Source of the DNA: Streptomyces sp. HUAS ZL42
GTDB taxonomy: Bacteria; Actinomycetota; Actinomycetes; Streptomycetales; Streptomycetaceae
Reading direction: 5' to 3'
DNA length: 64,000 bases
Assembly (NCBI RefSeq): GCF_040782645.1
Contig: NZ_CP160403.1
Coordinates: forward strand, 3,224,001 to 3,288,000
Shown: in pieces, positions 55,514-64,000 of the stretch
Layout of the letters: each line of letters opens with the position of its first letter
Position numbering within the stretch: position 1 is the stretch's first letter
The notes under the pieces: model-generated
Databases searched by the model: none
Told to the model about the DNA's origin: nothing
The model's input: only the letters and a program-made list of their open reading frames with translations
Program-made: the position numbers and the translations under genes

Positions 55514-56494
55514 TTACTGCTCCGGCCCCGCACCTGCCCGCTGGTACAAGGCCGTGACAGAAGCGGCCGCCGCGCGCAGTTCCTCACGCACCTCGGGCGG
55601 CGAGAGGACCTCCACCCGGTCGGTGAACGCGAGCAGTTGACGGGCTTCGCGGACGACGCCGTACGACAGTCGAGCGGTCACCCACTCGCTCCGGCCGTCG
55701 TCGTCGGGGAGTTCGGCCAGCTGCGAGGCGTTCAGGCGCAGGAACATGTCGAGCCGGTCCCGCCTGACGCGGACGGTGACGTCGAGTCCGCCGGGGCGTT
55801 CCTCGACCTGGCGGCGCAGCACCTCCCAGGCGTCGGCGAGTTCGACCCCGGGCCGCCGGCGCACCGCGTCGTCGAGGACCTCGGCCGAGTGCACCCGGTC
55901 GGCGCGGAAGAGCTGCGGTTTCGCCCGCCGGTCGGCGACCAGGTACCAGACGCCCGCCTTGGAGACGAGGCCGTACGGGTCGACGGTGTAGGTGCTCGGC
56001 TCCCGATCGCCGCTGTGCCGGTAGCGCAGTCGCAGCCGGCGGTCGGCGAAGACCGCGTCCTGGAGCGCCTCCAGGTCCACGGCGGGCCGCGGGCCGCCCT
56101 TCCAGCGGGTGGCGTCGACCAGTACGCGGCGGCTGGTCACCTCGGCGGCCGGCCGGTGCGGGGCGGGCAGCGCGGCCATCACCTTGCGCAGCGCGGAGCC
56201 GAGCGCGGCGTCCAGGCCGAGCGCGGCGTGCGCGCCCTGCGCGGCCAGGACGAACAGCGCGCGCGACTCGTCGGCGGTCAGTCCCGTGACGTCCGTACGG
56301 AAGCCGGCGAGCAGTTCGATACCGCCGTACCGCCCGCGCTCGGCGTACACGGGCACACCGGAGGCGGACAGCGCCTCGATGTCGCGGTAGATGGTGCGCA
56401 CCGACACCTCGAGCCGCTCGGCGAGTTCGTGCGCGGGGACGCGGCCGCGGGTCTGCAGGAGCAGCAGGATCGAGAGCAGGCGGTCGGACTTCAC
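55514..56494 (-). CDS. WYL-domain transcriptional regulator (HTH_11)
   Basis: A 326-residue regulator from GTG 56494 (VKSDRLLSILLLLQTRGRVP). The N-terminal winged helix (AHELAERLEVSVRTIYRDIEALSASGVPVYAERG) is followed by the WYL domain, seen in VDPYGLVSKAGVWYLVADRR, and by a WCX-type C-terminus. WYL regulators respond to nucleic-acid or small-molecule ligands and often to DNA damage. Divergent from the TIGR03086-like gene, which may be its target; the 102-bp spacer should hold the sites. Confidence 0.86.
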   Translation of the reverse strand: MKSDRLLSILLLLQTRGRVPAHELAERLEVSVRTIYRDIEALSASGVPVYAERGRYGGIELLAGFRTDVTGLTADESRALFVLAAQGAHAALGLDAALGSALRKVMAALPAPHRPAAEVTSRRVLVDATRWKGGPRPAVDLEALQDAVFADRRLRLRYRHSGDREPSTYTVDPYGLVSKAGVWYLVADRRAKPQLFRADRVHSAEVLDDAVRRRPGVELADAWEVLRRQVEERPGGLDVTVRVRRDRLDMFLRLNASQLAELPDDDGRSEWVTARLSYGVVREARQLLAFTDRVEVLSPPEVREELRAAAASVTALYQRAGAGPEQ

Positions 56495-56596
56495 GGCCCC
56501 AGGATCCCGCCCTGCACGGCCTCGGGCAAATGTTGACGGAAGCTGTCAGGTTATGCGGCGAATCTCTGAGCACCGATCCGAACAGAGAGGCCCGTT

Positions 56597-57184
56597 ATGA
56601 ACGCCGTCGACCCCCGACCGCTGTATGCCCGTGCCACCGAACAGGCGGCCGCGCTGATCAAGACCGTACGGCCCGAGCAGCTGAACGACCCGACGCCTTG
56701 TGCCGAGTTCGACGTCCGCCTGCTGCTCAGCCACATGGTCGGCGGCACCCTCCGTATCGCGGTGGTCGGCGAGGGCGGCGACGGGCTCGCCGTGCGGCCG
56801 TTCGCGGACGAGGTCGAGGACGACGCCTGGACGGGTGCGTACGACGAGGTCAGGACACGGGCGTTGAAGGCATGGGAGACCGACGCCAGGATGGAGTCAC
56901 CGGTCCGGGTGCCGTGGGGCGAGGTGCCGGGGCGGGCCGCGCTCTCCGGCTATGTCATGGAGATCGTCACCCACACCTGGGATCTCTCCGAGGCGCTCGG
57001 ACACCCGCTCGAACTCGACCCCGAACTCGCCGAGTTCGCGCTCGCCACCGCCCGCCGCGTCCTGCCGGACGAGCAGCGCGACGCGAACACGCCCTTCTTC
57101 TCGGCGCTGCCCGCTGCCGAAGGGACGGACACGTATGGCGAGTTGGCGGCCTGGCTCGGCCGGAAACCCCTCAGCCGAGCCTGA
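56597..57184 (+). CDS. TIGR03086-family metal-binding protein (maleylpyruvate isomerase N-terminal/DinB-like)
   Basis: A 195-residue helical-bundle protein from ATG 56597 (MNAVDPRPLYARATEQAAAL) with AGAGAGG upstream. Likely metal ligands are His in LLLSHMVGG and His in VMEIVTHTWDLSEALG. Family members may conjugate mycothiol or bacillithiol-type thiols; here only the fold is supported. Adjacent to the WYL regulator. Its 3' end overlaps the convergent thioesterase gene by 14 bp. Confidence 0.82.
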   Translation: MNAVDPRPLYARATEQAAALIKTVRPEQLNDPTPCAEFDVRLLLSHMVGGTLRIAVVGEGGDGLAVRPFADEVEDDAWTGAYDEVRTRALKAWETDARMESPVRVPWGEVPGRAALSGYVMEIVTHTWDLSEALGHPLELDPELAEFALATARRVLPDEQRDANTPFFSALPAAEGTDTYGELAAWLGRKPLSRA

Positions 57185-58031
57185 CCCTCGCCAGCTGGCG
57201 GGACTGGGCGACCAGGCGGTCACTGCTGTCCCAGACCTCGGCGTCCTCCTCCAGGAAGCCGCCGGCGAGGTTGCGTGTGGTGATGGAGACCCTGAGCGGG
57301 CCCGGTGCCGGGCGGCAGCGGATGTGGACGGTGAGTTCGACGGTCGGCACCCAGCCGGTCAGGCCGAGTTCGAAGGCGGTGGGCGGCAGGGCGTCCACCG
57401 CGAGGAGGAGCGAGAGGGGGTCGGGGTCGCGGCCGTCGGCCAGCCCGAACCACGCCCGCATCTCCCCCTTGCCGGAGGGCTGCCCGAGCGCCCAGCCCAG
57501 GGTGGCCGGGTCGAGCTTGAGCATCAGGCGGTCGGTGATGGCCGAGCTGCCGTCGACGGGGGCCGGTCCGTCCTCGGGTCCGAAGCAGTGGTCCATGGGC
57601 GGGAAGGCGGGCGGCTTCGCGGTCGTACGGACGTCGTCCGGCAGGGAGTCCAGGTCGCCGAACGAGGCGAGGACGCGGATCCGCTCGATCTCCTCGCCGT
57701 GCTCGTCGTACTGGAAGAGCGAGGCCTGTCCGGTGGAGAGGTTCCGCCCGGTGCGCGCCACGTCCGTGCGGACGACCGCCGGGCCCGGCTGGGAGGCCGT
57801 CAGGTAGTGGGCGGAGATCGTGAACGGGTCGCCGTGCGGCAGGGCGTCCGCGAGCGCGCGGCCCAGGACGGCCAGCAGGTAGCCGCCGTTGACCGCGCTG
57901 ATGATCGTCCAGCCGGCCGAGAGGTCGATGCCGTAGACACCGGGGGCGCGCCGGGTGACCGCTGTGTCCCGGTCGAACTCGCTGTCGCCGATCGTGGCCC
58001 GTGTGGCCGCTGCGGAAGCTGCTTCTGGCAT
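57171..58031 (-). CDS. acyl-CoA thioesterase (TesB-like, double hot-dog)
   Basis: A 286-residue protein starting at ATG 58031 (MPEAASAAATRATIGDSEFDRD). Two hot-dog halves: residues ~30-130 (AVTRRAPGVYGIDLSAGWTIISAVNGGYLLAVLGRAL, FTISAHYLTASQPGPAVVRTDVARTGRNLSTGQASLFQYD) and 170-286 (MRAWFGLADGRDPDPLSLLLAVDALPPTAF). It probably hydrolyses acyl-CoA esters of unknown chain type. No ribosome site; a palindromic CTAC...GTAG element lies 23 bp before the start. Confidence 0.8.
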   Translation of the reverse strand: MPEAASAAATRATIGDSEFDRDTAVTRRAPGVYGIDLSAGWTIISAVNGGYLLAVLGRALADALPHGDPFTISAHYLTASQPGPAVVRTDVARTGRNLSTGQASLFQYDEHGEEIERIRVLASFGDLDSLPDDVRTTAKPPAFPPMDHCFGPEDGPAPVDGSSAITDRLMLKLDPATLGWALGQPSGKGEMRAWFGLADGRDPDPLSLLLAVDALPPTAFELGLTGWVPTVELTVHIRCRPAPGPLRVSITTRNLAGGFLEEDAEVWDSSDRLVAQSRQLARVRLG

Positions 58032-58053
58032 GCCTGAACGGTACAACAAGTAA

Positions 58054-58067
58054 CTACTAAGCGGTAG
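58054..58067. promoter_or_regulatory. candidate operator CTACTAAGCGGTAG
   Basis: Inverted CTAC/GTAG arms around a 6-bp centre, in the divergent spacer between the thioesterase and the esterase. It resembles sites for TetR regulators of acyl-CoA metabolism in actinomycetes (general recollection); no specific regulator is implied. Confidence 0.35.
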
Positions 58068-58188
58068 CTTTTCTTCTCTGGCGGCTGCGCGAAGCAGGCC
58101 GGCCACCCTGGGTGAGGGTCCGGCAATTTCTCGGTAAGTGTCCGAACTCGTCCGTAACCAGGGGCCCCGGATTCCCCTCTGTAGGGGC

Positions 58189-59421
58189 ATGAGCCTCACC
58201 GGGACTCCGTTCCTCTACACCCTGATCGTGCTGTCCGTGGTCGCCGTCGCGCTGCCGCTGCTGCTGTGGTCGCGACTGCGCGGGCACAGAGCCCTGCGGG
58301 CCGTGGCCCGGCTGCTGATGCTGCTGTTCGCGCAGGGCACGGCCGTGGCCCTGGTGTTCGTGATGGTCAACAACGCCAACAACCTGTACGACAACTGGTC
58401 CGACCTGCTCGGCACCAAGAGCCACGTCGCACAGGCCGCCGACCTCGGCCCGAACGGCACCGGCGACATAGCCCTGGAGCGGCTGCCCAAGGTCAGACAG
58501 ACGTTCAAGGAGGCTTCCGGTCCGTCCATGCGCGCGGCCGGCGGCGTCCGCGTCACCCAGCTCAAGGGCCGGGTGTCGGGCGTGAACGCCGAGGTCTACG
58601 TCTGGCTGCCGCCCCAGTACGACCAGCCCGCCTACCGGCACCACAGGTTCCCCGTCGTCGAGGTGCTGCCCGGCTACCCGGGCTCGGCGAAGGCGTGGTT
58701 CGGGGCGCTGCACGCCCACGAGCAGCTGCTGCCGCTGATGCGCAGCGGTCAGGTCGCACCCTTCATCCTGGTCGCCCCCCGCACCACCCTGCTGCCAGGC
58801 GTGGACACCGGCTGCGCCAACATCGCGGGCACGGTCAACGCCGACAGCTGGCTGAGCGTCGACGTGCCGAAGATGGTCATGGACAACTTCCGGGCCGAAC
58901 CGGCGCCCAAGGGCTGGGCCGTGGCCGGGTACTCGGCCGGAGCGCACTGCGCCACCAAGCTGGCCGTGGCCCACCCCGACCGCTACCGCGCCTCGGTCAG
59001 CCTCTCCGGCTACAACGACCCGATCGGCGAACGCAATTCGCTCGCAGCCGAGACACCCGCGCTGCGCGCCGCGAACAACCCCTATGTGCTGCTGAAGAAG
59101 GCACCCACTCCGCCGGCCGTCGCCCTCTACCTCTCCGGCCAGCCCCGGGACGGCTATGAGGCGGCCCTCGCCCTGCGACAGGCCGCGAAGGCGCCGACGA
59201 CCGTACACGTGGTCTACATCCCGAGGAGTGCGGGCGGGCACACCATGGCGCTGTGGCGGCCGCAGGTGGTTCCCGCGTTCCGCTGGCTCACCGAGGAGAT
59301 GGGCCGGCACCACGTCGGCAAGCGCGGCTCTACTCCTCGCGCACCGTCGAACGACGATTCCACGCACGCGGCGCTCGCCAGTGGAACCGCATCGCGAGAA
59401 GGCGCAGGACGAAAGCCGTGA
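58189..59421 (+). CDS. membrane-anchored esterase (putative esterase/Esterase D-like family)
   Basis: A 410-residue protein from ATG 58189 (MSLTGTPFLYTLIVLSVVAV). Two N-terminal membrane segments (~7-25 and 38-58), then an alpha/beta hydrolase domain of the PF00756 type: VYVWLPPQYDQPAYRHHRFPVVEVLPGYPGSA, nucleophile elbow AVAGYSAGAHCATK, and late His in GGHTMALWRP. The family includes mycolyltransferases and feruloyl-type esterases acting at the cell surface. The last ~35 residues are low-complexity and overlap the convergent TRIC gene by 92 bp. Confidence 0.83.
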   Translation: MSLTGTPFLYTLIVLSVVAVALPLLLWSRLRGHRALRAVARLLMLLFAQGTAVALVFVMVNNANNLYDNWSDLLGTKSHVAQAADLGPNGTGDIALERLPKVRQTFKEASGPSMRAAGGVRVTQLKGRVSGVNAEVYVWLPPQYDQPAYRHHRFPVVEVLPGYPGSAKAWFGALHAHEQLLPLMRSGQVAPFILVAPRTTLLPGVDTGCANIAGTVNADSWLSVDVPKMVMDNFRAEPAPKGWAVAGYSAGAHCATKLAVAHPDRYRASVSLSGYNDPIGERNSLAAETPALRAANNPYVLLKKAPTPPAVALYLSGQPRDGYEAALALRQAAKAPTTVHVVYIPRSAGGHTMALWRPQVVPAFRWLTEEMGRHHVGKRGSTPRAPSNDDSTHAALASGTASREGAGRKP

Positions 59422-60004
59422 GGGCGGCGAAGCCGCCGGCCAGCGGGGTCAGGGCGGCGTAGCGGATACAGAGCACCACCATCGTGGCGCCGACCATCGC
59501 CGGGACCGCGTACAGATCGCGGTCCCAGCGCAGCAGTGACGGTACCTCGTTGGCCAGGACGTCGCGCAGCACTCCCCCGCCCACGGCGGTCCCGAGGCCG
59601 AGGGCGGCGGAGGCGGTGAGACCGAGGCCGTGGTCGTACGCCTTCGTCGTCCCGGTGACGCAGAACAGGCCGAGCCCCGCCGCGTCGAAGACGTTCACGC
59701 CTTTCTGGATGCGCTCCACCTGCGGATGGAGGAAGCAGACCAGCAGGGCGGCGAGCAGAGGGGTGAGGAAGTATCCCAGGTCCGTGAAGGCCGCGGGTGG
59801 CACCGCCCCGATGACCACGTCCCGGAACAGCCCGCCGCCCAGCGCCGTGACCTCGGCGAGCATGGCGATGCCGAAGACGTCGAAGTTCTTGCGGACGGCC
59901 AGCAGGGCTCCGGAGATGGCGAACACGAAGATGCCGACGAGGTCGAGCGTGTGCTGGACCGAAGGGGTGAAGAGTTGCTGGACCACCCTTACATTCTTAC
60001 CCAT
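59330..60004 (-). CDS. TRIC/UPF0126-family membrane channel protein
   Basis: A 224-residue protein of seven predicted helices in a three-plus-three repeat plus one. Each repeat has the signature glycine-rich kink: ALGGGLFRDVVIG and AVGGGVLRDVLANEVP, in the positions of the TRIC cation-channel family (PF03458). ATG 60004 is used; its GGCGGGGG ribosome site forms the right arm of the terminator of the upstream ABC operon. Its 3' end overlaps the esterase gene. Confidence 0.88.
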   Translation of the reverse strand: MGKNVRVVQQLFTPSVQHTLDLVGIFVFAISGALLAVRKNFDVFGIAMLAEVTALGGGLFRDVVIGAVPPAAFTDLGYFLTPLLAALLVCFLHPQVERIQKGVNVFDAAGLGLFCVTGTTKAYDHGLGLTASAALGLGTAVGGGVLRDVLANEVPSLLRWDRDLYAVPAMVGATMVVLCIRYAALTPLAGGFAALTAFVLRLLAMRFHWRAPRAWNRRSTVREE

Positions 60005-60010
60005 GAAACA

Positions 60011-60039
60011 GCCCCCGCCTTACATAGCAAGGCGGGGGC
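60011..60039 (-). terminator. terminator of the oligopeptide ABC operon, overlapping the TRIC leader
   Basis: GCCCCCGCCTT (60011-60021) pairs with AAGGCGGGGGC (60029-60039). It lies 12 bp past the last ABC stop and its left arm contains the TRIC ribosome site. Confidence 0.85.
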
Positions 60040-60050
60040 CGCGATCGGGT

Positions 60051-61231
<1,181 letters not shown>

Positions 61232-61235
<4 letters not shown>

Positions 61236-62329
61236 AGCTTCGGCGCAATCTCTTCGGTCCAGATCCGCGTGCGGTCCTCCGCCGAGAGGTGGCAGGCGGA
61301 CCAGTGCCCGCCGGGGACCAGCTCCAGCTCGGGGCGCACGGTGCGGGTGACGTTCCCCCTGGGCACGTCCGCGTACGGGCAGCGGGGGTGGAAGGCGCAG
61401 CCCGAGGGGACGTTGATGAGGCTCGGCGGCTGGCCCTTGACCGGGGTGAGCCGCTCGGAGGTCTCACGGTCGATACGCGGCATCGAGCCGAGCAGGCCCC
61501 AGGTGTACGGGTGCTGCGGCTTCTCGAAGACCTCGTCGACCGGGCCGCGCTCCACGCACCGGCCGCCGTACATCACCAGGACGTCGTCCGCGATCTCGGC
61601 AACCACGCCGAGATCGTGGGTGATGAGGATGACCGCGGAGCCGAACTCCTTCTGCAGATCCCGGATGAGGTCGAGGATCTGCGCCTGGACGGTCACGTCG
61701 AGGGCGGTCGTCGGCTCGTCGGCGATGAGCAGCTCGGGGTTGTTGACCAGAGCCATGGCGATCATCGCGCGCTGGCGCATACCGCCGGAGAACTCGTGCG
61801 GGTAGCCGTCGACGCGCTTGGCGGGCTCGGGGATGCCGACCCGGTCGAGCATCTCGATGGCCCGCTTGCGCGCGACCTTCTTGCTGACGTCGTGGTGGAC
61901 CCGGTACGCCTCGACGATCTGGTCGCCGACCTTGTAGTAGGGGTGCATCGCGGACAGCGGGTCCTGGAAGATCATCGCCATCTCGCGGCCACGCAGCCGG
62001 CGCACCTCCTCCGGATCGGCGGAGACCAGCTCCTTGCCGTCGAGCCAGATCTCGCCGGACATCCGGACGTTCTTGCCGCTCGCGCCGAGCCGGTGCAGGC
62101 CCATGATGGCCAGCGAGGTGACGGACTTGCCGGAGCCCGACTCGCCCACGATGCAGAGGGTCTTGCCCTTCTCCACCTCGAAGCTGAGCCCGTCGACGGA
62201 CCTGACCAGGCCGTCGTCGGTGGGGAAGTGCACCTTGAGGTCACGGACCGCGAGGAAGGCGTCGGGCGCGTTCGCGGGCGAGCTCGTGGGCTCGCCCACG
62301 GCGGCACCGGTCTTGGAGAGTTCGGTCAC
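61232..62329 (-). CDS. oligopeptide ABC transporter ATPase (DppD/OppD-type)
   Basis: A 365-residue ATPase. Walker [10 protein letters not shown], signature [19 protein letters not shown], Walker [13 protein letters not shown]-loop [11 protein letters not shown], and the C-terminal [14 protein letters not shown] cysteine motif. GTG 62329 overlaps the permease stop (GTGA, 4 bp). Its sequence is the intact counterpart of the first half of the broken ABC gene at 12811-13495. Confidence 0.95.
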
Positions 62330-63333
62330 GAGAGCCTCACGCGCGGGTCGGCGGCGGCGTACAGCAGGTCCACCAGGAGATTTGCGATCACGACGAAGAA
62401 GGCGGCGAGCAGGGTGACGCCGAGGATCGGGGGCAGGTCGTTGTCGGTAATGCCCTTCACCGCGTACTCACCGACGCCGTGCAGCGAGAACACCGTCTCG
62501 GTGATCACGGCACCGCCGAGCAGCAGGCCGAGGTCCATGCCGAACACGGTGATGATCGGCGTCAGCGCGGCCCTGAGGCCGTGCCGGGCGACCACCCTGC
62601 GCTCGCGCAGGCCCTTGGCCCGGGCCGTGCGGATGAAGTCCTCGTTCATCGTCTCCAGCATGCCCGAACGGGTCAGCCGCGCGTAGATGGCGGAGTACAG
62701 CAGGGCGAGTGTGCACCAGGCCGGGAAGAGGGTGTTGGCCCACTGCGCCGGGTTCTCGGTGAACGGGACGTAGGTGCGGCCGAAGATCGGCCACTGGTAG
62801 GTGAACAGCAGGATCGCCAGGCTGCCGGTGAAGAACATGGGCAGCGAGACACCGGCGAGCGCGACACCCATGAAGGTGCGGTCGAAGAACGAGCGCGGCT
62901 TCAGGGCGGAGATCACACCGACCACCACACCGGACACCAGCCACAGGATGGCGGCACCGAGGGCCAGCGAACCCGTCACCGGGAGGCGGGAGGTCAGCTG
63001 CGGCCAGACCGCCTCGTGGGTCTTGAAGGAGTAGCCGAAGCACGGCGCGTCGCAGTGCGCGGTCGTGGGACCCAGGTTGTAGGTGGCGCCGGCCACGATC
63101 CCCTTGATGAAGTGCCAGTACTGGATGTACACGGGCTCGTCGAGACCGAGGTTGTGCTTGACCGCTGCGATGTCGGCCTTCGTCGGGCTCTTGCCGATGT
63201 ACTGCTGCGCGAGCTGGTCGGCCGTCTGGCCTGCGAGCCGTGGCAGCAGGAAGAAGATGGCGAAGGTGACCGCAGTGACGACCAGCAGCAGGATCAATGC
63301 CGCGAACGTCCGGCGGAGGATGTACGAGATCAC
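62326..63333 (-). CDS. oligopeptide ABC transporter permease (DppB/OppB-type)
   Basis: A 335-residue inner-membrane permease from ATG 63333 (MISYILRRTFAALILLLVVTAV). N-terminal helix, ~100-residue extracellular loop, then five helices with the EAA-like cytoplasmic loop MNEDFIRTARAKGLRERRVVARHGLRAAL that contacts the ATPases. Usual length for DppB. The second permease (DppC) is not between this gene and the ATPases; it would have to lie beyond the right edge. Confidence 0.94.
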   Translation of the reverse strand: MISYILRRTFAALILLLVVTAVTFAIFFLLPRLAGQTADQLAQQYIGKSPTKADIAAVKHNLGLDEPVYIQYWHFIKGIVAGATYNLGPTTAHCDAPCFGYSFKTHEAVWPQLTSRLPVTGSLALGAAILWLVSGVVVGVISALKPRSFFDRTFMGVALAGVSLPMFFTGSLAILLFTYQWPIFGRTYVPFTENPAQWANTLFPAWCTLALLYSAIYARLTRSGMLETMNEDFIRTARAKGLRERRVVARHGLRAALTPIITVFGMDLGLLLGGAVITETVFSLHGVGEYAVKGITDNDLPPILGVTLLAAFFVVIANLLVDLLYAAADPRVRLS

Positions 63334-63345
63334 GGGGACCGGCGC

Positions 63346-63379
63346 TGGTGCCCGCGGGCCGCGAAGCCCGCGGGCACCA
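63346..63379 (-). terminator. intercistronic hairpin between binding protein and permease
   Basis: Perfect 14-bp inverted repeat (63346-63359 / 63366-63379) in the 69-bp spacer. It probably gives partial termination or protects the binding-protein mRNA, so that the lipoprotein is made in excess. Confidence 0.75.
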
Positions 63380-63402
63380 ATGCCTTCACCTGCCTTCCGG
63401 GG

Positions 63403-64000
63403 CTACTTCTTGGTCGTGCCGATGTTGAGGTAGTCGTACTGCCCGCTCCAGGCCGCCGAGGAGACCATGTTGGTGAACGTCGTCGGGCGGTACAGCAGGA
63501 CCTTGAAGTAGGTCAGCGGAACGAGGGCAGCCTCGTCCATCACCTTCTTGTCGATCTGTGTGTACAGGGCGTCGCGGGCGGACTTGTCCTCGGTCGCGAT
63601 CGCCTTCTCCAGGTTCGCGTTGACCTCGGGGTTGTTCAGCTGCGACAGGTTGGTGTTGCCGGACGCGCCGATGGCGTCACCGTGCAGGATCTGCTGCAGG
63701 AAGCCGTAGCCGGACGGCCAGTCGGCACCCCACTGCATCATCATCAGACCGATGTTCTGCTTCTTGTCGAACTCCGGCACACCCGCGTAGTCGGTGAAGT
63801 ACTTGCCCGACGGGTACTGCTTCAGCGTGGCGTTGATGCCGGCCGCCTTCAGCGAGTTGATGATCGCGGTGGCCGCGTCGATCTCCTGCGGACGGTCGCT
63901 GCGCGCGGAGATGTTCGTGCTGATCGACGTCTTGCCGCAGGCCTTCAGCTGCTCCTTGGCCTTGGCCACGTCGCCCTTGTTGCCGTCGGTGGCGTACACG
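63403..64000 (-). CDS. oligopeptide-binding protein of the ABC transporter (C-terminal part)
   Basis: The last ~199 residues of a family-5 solute-binding protein; the start and the signal peptide are beyond position 64000. The sequence shows the C-terminal lobe features: VAKAKEQLKACG, DAATAIINSLKAAGINATLKQYP, LMMMQWGADWPSGYGFLQQI, NPEVNANLEKAIATED and the final VLLYRPTTF..M. It captures peptides outside the membrane and delivers them to the permease pair. Expect an N-terminal lipobox outside the window. Confidence 0.9.
   Translation of the reverse strand, partial: VYATDGNKGDVAKAKEQLKACGKTSISTNISARSDRPQEIDAATAIINSLKAAGINATLKQYPSGKYFTDYAGVPEFDKKQNIGLMMMQWGADWPSGYGFLQQILHGDAIGASGNTNLSQLNNPEVNANLEKAIATEDKSARDALYTQIDKKVMDEAALVPLTYFKVLLYRPTTFTNMVSSAAWSGQYDYLNIGTTKK

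Overview
The window is a stretch of a very GC-rich actinomycete chromosome, almost certainly Streptomyces. The evidence is extreme third-position G/C use, GTG starts, rare TTA codons, Tat/lipoprotein signals, and a gene content (ilvBNC-serA-leuB-ilvE, gatCA-x-gatB, ligA, mnmA, cysteine desulfurase, oligopeptide ABC transporter) matching the conserved core of Streptomyces chromosomes. From memory, the order resembles the S. coelicolor SCO5480-SCO5526 region; this was not checked by a search. I see no rRNA, tRNA, CRISPR array, prophage or biosynthetic gene cluster. Both ends cut genes: a lysine-2,3-aminomutase-like gene on the left and a peptide-binding lipoprotein on the right.

Layout. 0-4 kb: kamA-like gene, a TTA-containing membrane protein, ilvE and leuB. 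4-8.4 kb: secreted phosphoesterase, small conserved proteins, quinone-type oxidoreductase and a hydrolase. 8.5-12.7 kb: proline catabolism (proline dehydrogenase, then P5C dehydrogenase) with a divergent PucR-type regulator; the 3' end of the dehydrogenase gene carries an unusual tandem insertion. 12.7-14.3 kb: a decayed ABC-transporter/MFS scar bracketed by inverted dispersed repeats. 14.3-20 kb: serA and the ilvBNC operon, headed by a leader peptide (MRTRILVLGQRVG) and an intrinsic terminator. 20-24.3 kb: a large membrane GGDEF/EAL protein and a 2-hydroxyacid dehydrogenase. 24.3-35.6 kb: oxidoreductases, a LAL-type LuxR regulator, small proteins, MMPL transporter, acetyltransferase and methyltransferase. 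35.6-39.2 kb: gatCAB amidotransferase operon with an embedded small membrane protein. 39.3-46 kb: tandem repeats, an RmdB-like GGDEF/EAL protein, ligA, a MetE-like protein and an SDR. 46-53.5 kb: LOG-like protein, DUF427, hydrolase, mnmA, Tat amidase, Tat multicopper oxidase, DUF1304 protein and cysteine desulfurase. 53.5-60 kb: tiny membrane proteins under a TetR regulator with twin operators, low-complexity lipoprotein, WYL regulator, TIGR03086-like protein, acyl-CoA thioesterase, membrane esterase and TRIC-like channel. 60-64 kb: oligopeptide ABC operon.

How the parts fit. Branched-chain amino-acid synthesis (ilvB, ilvN, ilvC, leuB, ilvE) and serine synthesis (serA) dominate the left third. 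The ilv leader points to translation-coupled attenuation by Ile/Leu/Val supply. Cysteine desulfurase and mnmA, about 3 kb apart, are functionally linked: the desulfurase supplies sulfur for 2-thiouridine in tRNA. Two c-di-GMP proteins lie 16 kb apart and differ: one has an intact GGDEF with a ruined EAL motif; the other has both motifs intact and a TTA codon just after GGDEF, suggesting bldA-dependent developmental control.

The most unusual structure is at 10146-10480. Two nearly identical 132/133-bp units sit in the 3' end of the proline dehydrogenase gene. Each duplicates a 36-bp stretch of coding sequence and supplies a replacement in-frame C-terminus with its own stop, and the probable original 3' end is left stranded downstream.
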